Shown: piece after piece, positions 7,033 to 15,701 of the stretch
Layout of the letters: every line of letters begins with the position of its first letter
Position numbering within the stretch: position 1 is the stretch's first letter
Source: an uncultured Ruminiclostridium sp.
GTDB taxonomy: Bacteria > Bacillota > Clostridia > Oscillospirales > Ruminococcaceae
Assembly (NCBI GenBank): GCA_910585505.1
Contig: CAJUFF010000029.1
Coordinates: 1 to 23,208, forward strand
Reading direction: 5' to 3'
Length of the DNA: 23,208 nt
The notes under the pieces: generated by a model
Seen by the model: only the letters and a program-made list of their open reading frames with translations
Databases searched by the model: none
Told to the model about the DNA's origin: nothing
Made by a program: the position numbers and the translations under genes

Positions 7033-8001
7033 TTATATTTTGTCATTATCATCAAACAGTTCACTTTGAATAACATATCTTGGCCTACCCTTTGCTTCGG
7101 AATAAATTTTTCCTATGTATTCCCCGATTATACCTAAAAAGAATATTTGAAGTCCGCCTAAAAACCAGATAGAGCACATTATACTGGGCCATCCCAAAGC
7201 AGTTGCGGAATTGGAAACAAAATGCCCGATAAAAACCCAAAAAAAAGCTATTATGCTTAAAGCCGAAATTATTATTCCGGTATTTGCTATAATTTTCAAC
7301 GGTTTAACGCTGAATGAAGTAATTCCATCCACCGCGAAAGACAGCATTTTCTTTAAAGGATATTTACTTTCACCCGCAAACCGCTCGTGCCTTTCATAAT
7401 ACACACAATCGCTCTTAAAACCGATTTGCGGAATTATTCCTCTCAGAAAAAGATTGAACTCCTTATATTCCGATAATGCGTCAAGCACTCGATTGCTCAT
7501 CAGACGAAAGTCCGCGTGATTAAATACAACGTCTACACCCATGATTTTCATAAATTTATAAAAGCTTTCGGCGGTAAATCTTTTAAAAAAAGTGTCTGTT
7601 TTTCTGGAGCTGCGAACACCATAAACCACATCATTCCCCGAATGATATTTTTTAACCATTTCATCAATAGCGTTAATATCGTCCTGCAAATCCGCGTCCA
7701 AGGTTATCGCTATATCACAGCGGTCTTTTACAGTCATTAACCCTGCCATAACAGCATTTTGATGCCCCTTGTTTTTTGATAAATTTATACCGGAAAAAAT
7801 AATATTTTCATCATGAAGACGTGAAATTATTTCCCAAGTACTATCTTTGGAACCGTCGTTAACAAATACAATTCTGCTTTCTTCCGAAATAAGTTTTTCT
7901 TCTGTAAGTTCTTTATATTTTTCAAGCAAACGCTTTGACGTTTCCGGCAAAACAGCTTCCTCATTATAACAAGGAACAACAATATATAAAATATTCCTCA
8001 T
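7033..8001 (-). CDS. GtrB/DPM1-like polyprenyl-phosphate glycosyltransferase
   Basis: This GT2 enzyme loads a sugar from a nucleotide donor onto undecaprenyl phosphate on the cytoplasmic face. The 322-aa protein has VVPCYNEE at 8-15, VNDGSKDST near 48, the donor/metal motif LDADLQDD at 101-108, and the GESKYPLKKML segment typical of GtrB/ArnC/YfdH enzymes. Two C-terminal membrane segments lie at about 235-262 and 272-296, followed by a GEYIGKIY turn. A GGAGG site precedes the ATG. It follows the GtrA-GT2 gene by 25 nt, so the pair recalls the GtrA/GtrB modules that supply lipid-linked sugars for modification outside the membrane. The sugar could be glucose, mannose or the dideoxyhexose; the sequence alone cannot tell. 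Confidence 0.92.
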   Translation of the reverse strand: MRNILYIVVPCYNEEAVLPETSKRLLEKYKELTEEKLISEESRIVFVNDGSKDSTWEIISRLHDENIIFSGINLSKNKGHQNAVMAGLMTVKDRCDIAITLDADLQDDINAIDEMVKKYHSGNDVVYGVRSSRKTDTFFKRFTAESFYKFMKIMGVDVVFNHADFRLMSNRVLDALSEYKEFNLFLRGIIPQIGFKSDCVYYERHERFAGESKYPLKKMLSFAVDGITSFSVKPLKIIANTGIIISALSIIAFFWVFIGHFVSNSATALGWPSIMCSIWFLGGLQIFFLGIIGEYIGKIYSEAKGRPRYVIQSELFDDNDKI

Positions 8002-8026
8002 TTTATTTGTCCTCCAAGATCACTCG

Positions 8027-9304
8027 CTACTTAAGTTTCAGCTTATAAATGATGTTTCGTGCTGCCATATTAAGCTTGACAAATATTTTAAAACGAATAA
8101 AGTCGTATTCATTAAATTTAATTTTACCCAATTTCCTATGTCTCTCAAAAAAATATATTTGCATTTGATAAAGTACTTTTTTCTTATCGGCGTTCATTTT
8201 AACGGAAGTAGACTCATCACTTGTCCTGAAAGCGGCAACAGGTTCGGATATGTAATAAACATCGCCTATATAAGATAATAATACGGCGGCGTCCCAATCA
8301 ACACAAAAATAAAAGGGAACTGTTTCATCGCCGTATACATTATTTTCAACAGCGTCCTGAGTTTTAAACATCGTTATACTCGGTTCGCTGTAATAGTTTC
8401 TTGCATCGGAAAACGTTTTTTTTATAAAGGCTTTTCCATCGAATATCTTATCGCTCTTGTATTTTTGTCGTTTCATAATAACTTGGCCATTCGGTTTTAT
8501 TATATTTGACGCACCTGTTACAACAGTAACCGAAGGGTTATTTTCAAATGCAAATACCTCTTTTTTTAAACAATCTTTGTACATTAAGTCATCCTGACAA
8601 AGCAGCTTAAAATATTTTCCCGTCGCTTGATGTACACAGTTTTTAAAATTACCTGCCAGCCCATGTTTTCCGCTGTTTTCAACAATCCGGATTCTTTTGT
8701 CATTATAACTTTTAACTATGTCTGTTGTTTTATCTGTACTGCCGTCGTCGCTGACAATCAGTTCCCAATTGGTATAAGTCTGGTTTAAAACAGAATCAAT
8801 GGCGTCGGCGATAAATAAAGCTCCGTTATAAGTCGGAATACATATACTGACTAACGGTTCATGTTTCTCGACAATGTCCGATACTGTGTTTTCACGCATA
8901 ACGTTCTCCTTCTTTTTGTAAACCCAGAATTTATTTAAACAAAAGTTCAGCGGTATAGTTATCATAAGATTAATAATGGGCGCTGTTTCTTCGGAAATTT
9001 TTCCTATACTGATTTCAAGATATAACAATAGGGTGCTTAATCCCAATGAAATTCCATAACTTAAAAAGGTTTTAAATATTTCATTAAATTTTCGAGCCTT
9101 ATTTTGTTTTGTTTTCTTTGAAAAGACAAATTTGCTGTTTAATAAATAAGCGTTTAATGTGCTTACTATAAATCCGATAACATTTCCGATAATATAATAA
9201 CCGTCATCTATCCATATAAAAAGGTAGTATATCGTCAAAGAAATAATCGTATTTAAAGCGCCCACAAATCCAAACTTAATAAATTGCTTAAAAAGACCTA
9301 TCAC
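8027..9304 (-). CDS. GtrA-like flippase fused to GT2 glycosyltransferase
   Basis: This is a two-part protein of 425 aa. Residues 1-130 are a GtrA-like domain with four hydrophobic segments (FIKFGFVGALNT start, LNAYLLNSKFVF, LNFCLNKFWVY end), a family thought to flip polyprenyl-phosphate sugars. Residues 150-425 are a soluble GT2 domain with VSICIPTYNG, DDGSTD at 186-191 and a QDD donor motif at 237-239. The likely start is GTG at 9304 with AGGGGGA upstream. A complete ribosome binding site and ATG lie exactly at the domain boundary (Met136 at 8899), so the GT2 part may also be made alone from 8899. The fusion may descend from two overlapping genes. The GtrB partner follows directly. Confidence 0.88.
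   Translation of the reverse strand: MIGLFKQFIKFGFVGALNTIISLTIYYLFIWIDDGYYIIGNVIGFIVSTLNAYLLNSKFVFSKKTKQNKARKFNEIFKTFLSYGISLGLSTLLLYLEISIGKISEETAPIINLMITIPLNFCLNKFWVYKKKENVMRENTVSDIVEKHEPLVSICIPTYNGALFIADAIDSVLNQTYTNWELIVSDDGSTDKTTDIVKSYNDKRIRIVENSGKHGLAGNFKNCVHQATGKYFKLLCQDDLMYKDCLKKEVFAFENNPSVTVVTGASNIIKPNGQVIMKRQKYKSDKIFDGKAFIKKTFSDARNYYSEPSITMFKTQDAVENNVYGDETVPFYFCVDWDAAVLLSYIGDVYYISEPVAAFRTSDESTSVKMNADKKKVLYQMQIYFFERHRKLGKIKFNEYDFIRFKIFVKLNMAARNIIYKLKLK
8897..8911 (-). promoter_or_regulatory. Internal ribosome binding site and ATG within the fusion gene
   Basis: On the coding strand AAGGAG (8906-8911) is followed by a 6-nt spacer and ATG (8897-8899), in frame with the fused gene and precisely at the GtrA/GT2 junction. 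The match and spacing are as good as at any true start in this locus. This supports an independently translated GT2 product of 290 aa. Confidence 0.65.
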
Positions 9305-9342
9305 ACAATTTTCCCCCTGCGCCGAAAAATAAATTGTTTGTA

Positions 9343-10545
9343 TTATCCAATCGCAATGATATTATACGTGAAATATCCGTGCAGCAATTTAAGTGACAAA
9401 TATATTAAAAATAAAAATGTTACCAATTTTGCTTTTTGGGAAAAATTTTCGGAAATCATCTCCAAAAATCCGATAACAAAAACTCCCGTACCTACGGAAT
9501 AGCGCCCTATTCCCATTAAAACGCCGTTCCCGTTAAAAAATTGTATTGCACAGGGTATGGCATAAACAAAAATTTCATGCAAATTCCCTTTTTTAAATTG
9601 GTAAATCATAACTATGATTATCATAATTAAAAACAGCTGTAAATATATATCGATAAATTTATCCGAACAAAACGCGGGGAGTATGGAAGAAATATAACTT
9701 TTAACAGAAGACCCTCTCCACTCGATAGAATTTTGTATACGTATAAACGCCAACGGATCGCCTACTAATTTATATAAATAAAACATATATGAAAACAAAC
9801 CCGCGGGAATAATAGAAACGCCCAGAACCAATCTGCGGTTTGAAAAGATTTTTTTTACAAATCCCAAGAACGAGACATTTTCTTCGTTTCTATATTTTTG
9901 TATCAATTTTACAAGAACACAAAAACAGAGGAAAACTCCCGTCACTCTTGTAGCGCTTAATAAACATCCCGCTATACCCATCTTTATATAATGAGATTGT
10001 TCCATTTCATATAGTGCCGTAACCGTTAACAGCAGAAAAAGAGACTCGGTATATAAACTGGAAAAATAAAAGTTGTATGGTCCGAAAGTCATTAAAAAAA
10101 TATATCCTATGGCTAATACTGTATTGTTGCGCGTCAGCATGATATACTTGTAACTGATAAGCATTGCCGTGATAAAAAAGATATTATTTATTATAAAACC
10201 TGCGATTCTGATATCTATCAAACCGTTAAATGACAATAATTTGATTAAAAGAGCGTCAAGCGGAAAAAAAGCCCAATTAGCCGCCTGTCCGGAGTTGCCG
10301 TAAGACGGATGTAAATGATAACCGCCTTGAATTATTCCATAATACCAATTATTATCATATATTGACGTCATCCACATAATAAAGCCGTTATTTTGACCGG
10401 TGTCTGTGATTTTAAATACAATATAGAAAATTGCTCTTGAAATAAGGGTCATTACACAAATTAAAAGAAAAATATTCCGCAAGTTTTTTCCTTCAAAATA
10501 TCTTTTTATAATTGAATTACATTTGTCCATATTTTCAGCTCGCAT
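9343..10545 (-). CDS. PIG-V-like GT-C glycosyltransferase, multi-pass membrane protein
   Basis: This is a polytopic membrane protein of 400 aa with about ten hydrophobic segments. Family signs are an early extracellular loop with WYYGIIQGGYH, the AFFPLDALL segment, the FYFSSLYTESLFLLL helix and GCLLSATRVTGV, all in the order seen in PIG-V/GPI mannosyltransferase-2-like proteins that use a polyprenyl-phosphate sugar donor on the outer face. It overlaps the preceding gene by 11 nt if started at 10545. A second Met five residues in (10530) is an equally good start, since AAAGG abuts the first ATG too closely. With GtrB and GtrA next door it is a good candidate for the enzyme that uses the flipped lipid-linked sugar. 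The acceptor is unknown. Confidence 0.78.
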   Translation of the reverse strand: MRAENMDKCNSIIKRYFEGKNLRNIFLLICVMTLISRAIFYIVFKITDTGQNNGFIMWMTSIYDNNWYYGIIQGGYHLHPSYGNSGQAANWAFFPLDALLIKLLSFNGLIDIRIAGFIINNIFFITAMLISYKYIMLTRNNTVLAIGYIFLMTFGPYNFYFSSLYTESLFLLLTVTALYEMEQSHYIKMGIAGCLLSATRVTGVFLCFCVLVKLIQKYRNEENVSFLGFVKKIFSNRRLVLGVSIIPAGLFSYMFYLYKLVGDPLAFIRIQNSIEWRGSSVKSYISSILPAFCSDKFIDIYLQLFLIMIIIVMIYQFKKGNLHEIFVYAIPCAIQFFNGNGVLMGIGRYSVGTGVFVIGFLEMISENFSQKAKLVTFLFLIYLSLKLLHGYFTYNIIAIG

Positions 10546-11629
10546 CCTTTAATATTATAGATTTTACCTGCAATCCCAAAAGACGGCTATCGTCCGAATC
10601 GGATATTTCACTTGGGCGTTTTGGTGAATTTAATAAAATTGAAATTTTTAGTATATCATTATCTGTCATATCAATAGGAAAAGTGACTGAAACAATATCT
10701 TCATTTATTGTAATATTATCTAAAACGACACAGTCGTTAACACAAATACTGTAAGAATCACAAATTATAGCTCCCACATCAATATCGAGCGTTAATTTTT
10801 TTACATCTTGATTTGGCAATAGTTTAAATATTATATCGGAAACATAATCGTCCGTCCAACAAAAATTTTTTTCTCTGTTCGCCCACCCCTTTCCTCTTCT
10901 TTGAGAATTTTGCGTTGCAAGCTCTGAGCCGAAATATACTTCGGTTCCCAATTCGTATTCTATGCCAAAAGGAAATATGTTGTCTGTCATTTCCTCATAA
11001 AATTGATTAAACTCCGAATCCTCATAGATCAATATATTTCTTAATTGAAAACCAAGCGGTCTTGTATCCGCAGAGTCTGAAATGTCGCATGGACGAATCG
11101 GATTGTCAATCCTGAAACATATATCCAATATAGTATTACCGGGAGCAATAGATTCAGAATATCTATATGATAATGATTTATTATCTGTGTTATTGTCATC
11201 TGAATATTTACATGATAACACACCGTCATTTATATCGGAAGAGGATCCTGCAAGATTGTCATTTACGTAGACTTGAAAATCGGAATTTACGGCGCCGAAA
11301 AAGAAATTCAGTACTAACGGTACGTTCTTTAATGCAAAATAAATATGCGACTCATTGCCTACACTCCATGTAAATCCGTTTTCCCTGTTTCCCCACCCTT
11401 TTCCCAAACATCTGTCGCTTGGTTTGACATCATCATTTGAAAAATTAACAATATTGTGGAAGTCGTATTTCAATCCATCTTTGCCCGGATATTCCACAAG
11501 CAGGTCGTCAATAAGGTACATCTGATAGCCAAAATCAACCTGTGGTTTTGCGAACATGATTCCGAGATATATTATAAGCAATATTAAAACAACGCCATAT
11601 GTTGTAAAATATTTGATTTTAGTATACAT
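10535..11629 (-). CDS. Membrane-anchored protein with two tandem beta-type modules, function unknown
   Basis: I do not recognise a named family with confidence. The 364-aa protein has one N-terminal membrane segment (residues 10-27) with no lipobox, so most of it should lie outside the membrane. Two homologous modules follow, about 50-203 and 224-362. Each has a KGWxNREKxFxW motif (GKGWGNRENGFTW near 76, GKGWANREKNFCW near 246), a central VYVND/ICVND strand turn, and a closing block RPxxISDSxDxRxLGxQxxxIL (179-200 and 338-360). The strand-rich, loop-rich composition suggests a carbohydrate-binding beta-sandwich. Similar GW...E..W patterns occur in accessory domains of polysaccharide-locus proteins. 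AAGGAG lies 7 nt before the ATG. It sits between wzt and the GT-C gene, suggesting a role in recognising or processing exported glycan. Confidence 0.7.
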   Translation of the reverse strand: MYTKIKYFTTYGVVLILLIIYLGIMFAKPQVDFGYQMYLIDDLLVEYPGKDGLKYDFHNIVNFSNDDVKPSDRCLGKGWGNRENGFTWSVGNESHIYFALKNVPLVLNFFFGAVNSDFQVYVNDNLAGSSSDINDGVLSCKYSDDNNTDNKSLSYRYSESIAPGNTILDICFRIDNPIRPCDISDSADTRPLGFQLRNILIYEDSEFNQFYEEMTDNIFPFGIEYELGTEVYFGSELATQNSQRRGKGWANREKNFCWTDDYVSDIIFKLLPNQDVKKLTLDIDVGAIICDSYSICVNDCVVLDNITINEDIVSVTFPIDMTDNDILKISILLNSPKRPSEISDSDDSRLLGLQVKSIILKDAS

Positions 11630-11705
11630 AAGCTGGCTCCTTATTTTGCCTCATTTATCAAAAGGTTATATTTTTTGGATTGTCATACTATAAAATGCTC
11701 CTGCT

Positions 11706-12461
11706 TCACTCTTCTGAATTACCTTCCTTCAAAAATCTCTCATATTTATCACATACATCATCGGTCTCGCCAAAATCAATCTGCTTTCCCTTATCCAACC
11801 ACAATACTTTATTACACATTCTTCTTATCTGAGAAATAGAATGCGAAACCAAAATTGTAATCTTTCCGTTTTTTATTATCTCTTTCATTTTTGCTTCACT
11901 TTTTTCTCGGAACGCCCCGTCGCCTACCGAAAGCACCTCGTCCAGAATGAGAATCTCCGGTTCAATCAAACTTGCTATCGAAAAAGCGATCCTTGATTTC
12001 ATTCCGCTGGAAAGCTGCTTGAACGGGCGTTTTTCAAATGCCTGAAGCTCTGAAAACGCAAGAATTTCAGGGTACTTTTTGTCCATAAATTCACGGGTAT
12101 ATCCTAACATTGCTCCGCGCAGGTAGGCATTTTCCTTAAGATTAAGGTCATCGTCAAAACCGCTCCCCAATTCAAGCAGCGCCGCAATATTACCGTTGAC
12201 CGTTACGCTGCCGTCCGAAGGCGCCATTATCTTTGTAATTACTTTAAGAAGAGTGGATTTTCCCGCTCCGTTTGTTCCGATTATACCCAGCATATCTCCC
12301 TGATACAGTTTAAAGGAAACATTATTTACCGCCATAAAATGTTCAACATTATATGTACGTGTAAGCTTTTTCATCACGTATTCCTTTAACCCGATATTTC
12401 TCAGATCGCCGACAATATAATCAACCGAAACATTATTTACTTCAATAATAGCTTTGCACAT
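11706..12461 (-). CDS. wzt: ABC transporter ATPase for polysaccharide export (Wzt/TagH type)
   Basis: This is the cytoplasmic ATPase of a polysaccharide exporter. The 251 aa contain Walker A GTNGAGKST at 62-70, the Q-loop/EL region LLELGSGFDDDLNLKEN typical of O-antigen and teichoic acid exporters, the signature LSSGM at about 150-154, Walker B ILILDEV at 170-176 and the switch His in VSHS near 207. There is no C-terminal carbohydrate-binding domain, unlike the long Wzt proteins that read a capped O-antigen end. It is therefore the short, KpsT/TagH/RfbE-like form. The start has AGAGG upstream and lies 11 nt after the permease gene. The 76-nt gap after it shows no clear promoter. Confidence 0.94.
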   Translation of the reverse strand: MCKAIIEVNNVSVDYIVGDLRNIGLKEYVMKKLTRTYNVEHFMAVNNVSFKLYQGDMLGIIGTNGAGKSTLLKVITKIMAPSDGSVTVNGNIAALLELGSGFDDDLNLKENAYLRGAMLGYTREFMDKKYPEILAFSELQAFEKRPFKQLSSGMKSRIAFSIASLIEPEILILDEVLSVGDGAFREKSEAKMKEIIKNGKITILVSHSISQIRRMCNKVLWLDKGKQIDFGETDDVCDKYERFLKEGNSEE

Positions 12462-12472
12462 ATTTACCTCTG

Positions 12473-13246
12473 TTAAATATAATAGAGAAATTTATAATTT
12501 TTCTTTTTGTAAATAATCGTACCGATGATTATAGCAAGAACCGCATATCCGAGAGAAAGCAAATGAAATGACAGCTTAGGTATGGAGTTTTCTAAAATGA
12601 TTTTTCTGAAATACCGTATGTAAACATAAATTGGATTGAGATAAAACAAATATTGAACCTTAAGCGGATAAACATCAATGGAATAAAAAATGGCCGACAA
12701 ATACATTAAAAGAAGAGTAAAAATATCATACAGGTATTTCATATCCCGAAACATTAAGTACAGTGCGGATAAAATCAAGCCGCTGCCTAAACTGAAAAGC
12801 ACCAGGCATCCGATAGGATACAACAGCAAAATAAATTTCCAGTTAAATGCAACACCGTCAATAATACAGAAAAGAAAAAGAAATGCTACGTTTATTGCAA
12901 AATTTATCAGGGACGACACATTTTTGGAAAGCAAAAACATATATTTCGGAACATTTATTTTAGAGAATATTCCGGCGTTGTCATGCAATGACGTCATTCC
13001 GGTAAAGGTAGATTCCTTAAAATAATTAAATACAAGGTTTCCGCAAAACAAATAAATAACATAGTGCTCCATATTTTGCCCGAAAAATTGGGTGAACACC
13101 AACGCCATAACACCCAGCGTCATCAATGGTCCAAGCACGCTCCAAAGAATACCCAAAACCGTTCGCTTATATTTTTTGGCAAAATCTCTTTTGGTCAGTT
13201 CTTCAAACAAAAATCTTTGTTCTTTGATTTTATTGATTATTCCCAT
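12473..13246 (-). CDS. wzm: ABC-2 type polysaccharide export permease
   Basis: This is the membrane partner of the ATPase that follows. The 257 aa begin with a short amphipathic segment (INKIKEQRFLFEELTKRDFAKKYKRTVLG, split here by its turn), characteristic of Wzm/TagG permeases. Six hydrophobic segments follow, at roughly 30-52, 60-78, 107-130, 140-163, 168-188 and 230-248. The YLNPIYVYIRYFR motif before the last helix is a good family sign. GGAG precedes the ATG. With Wzt it should move a lipid-linked polysaccharide across the cytoplasmic membrane. Family assignment is firm; the exported polymer is inferred from neighbours. Confidence 0.94.
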   Translation of the reverse strand: MGIINKIKEQRFLFEELTKRDFAKKYKRTVLGILWSVLGPLMTLGVMALVFTQFFGQNMEHYVIYLFCGNLVFNYFKESTFTGMTSLHDNAGIFSKINVPKYMFLLSKNVSSLINFAINVAFLFLFCIIDGVAFNWKFILLLYPIGCLVLFSLGSGLILSALYLMFRDMKYLYDIFTLLLMYLSAIFYSIDVYPLKVQYLFYLNPIYVYIRYFRKIILENSIPKLSFHLLSLGYAVLAIIIGTIIYKKKNYKFLYYI

Positions 13247-13286
13247 GATTTCTCCGCAATTCAGAAAAAATTTTATCTTTCCGTAT

Positions 13287-15671
13287 TTATTCTAAAAGTA
13301 TTTGGCATTGACATACGGATTCGTCTGCTCCATCGTTACATGTAACATTTAAAATATAATTTCCTTTGCATTTCAAACCGTATACAGATAAATCCGCATA
13401 TTTTACATCATTTATTTCAAACCCGTCGGGCATAGTAAGTATATCTCCGTTGCGTTTTGTATAATAATACTCTAACCTAAACTTACGATTATCCGGATTA
13501 AAAACAGAAAATCGTATTTTGGTGCAGCATGATTCGTCAATAGAGACATATTGCGGCAGATAAATTTTGAAGTGCTCCTCGGAAGCGTCGATAAGAAAAA
13601 TCGGGTCTTCGCCGTATCTATAAACATAGTTTCTCTTAAACATATCAAACTTCGCCTTACCTGCCTCATGCTTTAATTGGCGATTGATATAAAGAGCAAC
13701 CTTTTGGACGTTCTCGTTTACGATATTTTCATTGTAAACGGTGGAAAAAAGCTCAAAAATTCCGCCTTTTTCATACTGTTCCGGGTAGTAATTTTCAAAC
13801 ATAAACATTTGGGGAATATATTTCATATCCCAATCGGTAGGAGCTCCTGGCCAGCACATGGATATATAAGGAAGAGCTTCAAACTTATCGGGATAAAAAA
13901 ATTGCGCATAATTAAAATATGTGCTCCATTCACAGCATCCTGTGTTTTCAAGGCCGGGATGCGAATCCAGCATTTCAAGAAAAATCCTTTTGTCCACGGC
14001 TTGCGGCATATGTGAGGAATACTGCTTTTGCGGATACTGATTGTCTTTCAAAAATTTTGAGGTTCTGAACATACAGTTGTCATAAGAAGTAGGTTCTCCC
14101 GAGGTTCCCTGCCACCTATTGATATCATAGCAGTAGTACGCCTTATATCTTCCGTCTTGTACAAACACATCATGAGATATGGGACAAAGCGGCCTGTAAT
14201 CGTCATCACACATTATGAATGCATCGTTAATGATTTTATTTTTAAAAGCAAGGCATCTGAGAAAAAAATTTCTGCATGAGTGGTCTTTGGGAAGTGTTCT
14301 TCCGTTAAGAACAACACTGTCAGTCAAAAAACTCAGTTTAATTCTTCCGTTATATCCTTGCTCAATTTTTTTTACCGCTTTATCCGGACAGCAAATAACT
14401 ATCTCTTCAATAAACGGCATGAAGCTTTCAATAAACGGAATGGTTTCTAACAGCATTTCCTCTCTTGCCGAAAGAATTACCATCTGTCTGATTTTCGGGA
14501 TCTTAAATTCGGATCTTATATCCAAGCAAAGCAAAGCCTTCGCCATTTTATCCGCGGATTCGTCCCATGTAACCGGTGTGTAATCCTTAAGATGATCCTT
14601 TGCTCTTTGATATTCCTTGGGATTGTCAAGAAAGTTTTCGATATGCGAAATAAGCTCATCCTCGTTGTTAGGCTCAAAATATCCGCAAAAGTCTTTGCCT
14701 ATTTCCCGGAGCACCTGACAATTTGAAGCAATCATTGGCGTACCGCGTTCGATTGATTCAATCAACGGCAGGCCAAACCCTTCGTTAAAGGTCGGAAACA
14801 ATGTAACATATGCGTTTTTGTAAAGATAATCAATAGTCGCGTCATTAGCGCCGGAAATGTGTATAAGCTTTTTATTTAACTGAGGATGATTTTCAATTTC
14901 CTTTTTAAATTCTTCAATATTCCACCCAAATCTACCCGCAAACACTAATGATATATCACGGGAAAAAAGTTTTTTTTCAAAAGCCCTTAATGCAACGGCA
15001 TGATTTTTGCGCGGTTCAATCGTACCTACTATCAGAGCGTATTTTTTTCTTTTAATCTTATTTATCACATATGGACTGACCGCCCCTTCTTCCCGCTCAT
15101 CCTTTTTAAAATCGGAACCAAAGGTAACCACCGCGCCTTTTTTCTCTTTAAGGCCAAGATCAAGCGTCAATTTATTGATAGCTTCCAAGGTAGTTTCGGT
15201 TGAAGTGATTATCAAGTCGGCGTATATCATATATGCGCCTATATAATCCATAAAGAAAAAGGCTGTATTTTGGTGTGAATACTGAGGGTGCGTAATTGAA
15301 AGAACATCATGAATAAAAACAGCGATTTTTACTCCGTTGTCCTTTAATTTGGGAAGCAAATAACTTCTTCTCAGCCGAGTATTCCATACACTGTCAATAT
15401 CGAAAAAAACCGAACTCGATTCGATGTCTTCTATTTTAATTTTTCTGTAATTTATGAGGTCGTTTTTATCACCGGCGCCTTTATCAAAGTAATCCAAAAA
15501 AGCTTCTTTATCTACTATATTGAATACATCACCTTCATTTGAATATGACAGAAGCACGGTCTCAATATCGGTTCGCTTATACAACCTAACGGTTATTTCT
15601 CTTACTACACGCTGTATTCCCGTAAGAAAGTTTACGGTCATTACATTAGAAACATCTATATATAACTTCAT
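13287..15671 (-). CDS. Multidomain glycosyltransferase: GT4 + GT-A-like domain + C-terminal beta domain
   Basis: This is a 794-aa three-part enzyme. Residues 1-380 form a GT-B fold GT4 domain with the donor motifs GTIEPRKN at 216-223 and FNEGFGLPLIE near 296-305, close to WbaZ-type mannosyltransferases. Residues 390-650 form a second catalytic-looking domain with a CDDDY motif at 488-492, a conserved-looking SSHMPQAVDK near 552, and a GCCEWSTY stretch. It has a GT-A-like layout and a faint resemblance to Stealth-type sugar-phosphotransferases, but I cannot assign it. Residues 690-794 are strand-rich and may bind glycan. AGGAGA precedes the ATG. The next gene, wzm, begins 40 nt downstream. Such fusions often build a repeat unit with two linkages; that is inference. 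Confidence 0.82.
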   Translation of the reverse strand: MKLYIDVSNVMTVNFLTGIQRVVREITVRLYKRTDIETVLLSYSNEGDVFNIVDKEAFLDYFDKGAGDKNDLINYRKIKIEDIESSSVFFDIDSVWNTRLRRSYLLPKLKDNGVKIAVFIHDVLSITHPQYSHQNTAFFFMDYIGAYMIYADLIITSTETTLEAINKLTLDLGLKEKKGAVVTFGSDFKKDEREEGAVSPYVINKIKRKKYALIVGTIEPRKNHAVALRAFEKKLFSRDISLVFAGRFGWNIEEFKKEIENHPQLNKKLIHISGANDATIDYLYKNAYVTLFPTFNEGFGLPLIESIERGTPMIASNCQVLREIGKDFCGYFEPNNEDELISHIENFLDNPKEYQRAKDHLKDYTPVTWDESADKMAKALLCLDIRSEFKIPKIRQMVILSAREEMLLETIPFIESFMPFIEEIVICCPDKAVKKIEQGYNGRIKLSFLTDSVVLNGRTLPKDHSCRNFFLRCLAFKNKIINDAFIMCDDDYRPLCPISHDVFVQDGRYKAYYCYDINRWQGTSGEPTSYDNCMFRTSKFLKDNQYPQKQYSSHMPQAVDKRIFLEMLDSHPGLENTGCCEWSTYFNYAQFFYPDKFEALPYISMCWPGAPTDWDMKYIPQMFMFENYYPEQYEKGGIFELFSTVYNENIVNENVQKVALYINRQLKHEAGKAKFDMFKRNYVYRYGEDPIFLIDASEEHFKIYLPQYVSIDESCCTKIRFSVFNPDNRKFRLEYYYTKRNGDILTMPDGFEINDVKYADLSVYGLKCKGNYILNVTCNDGADESVCQCQILLE

Positions 15672-15701
15672 TTATATATGTTCTCCTCACAAGTTGTTTT
15701 T

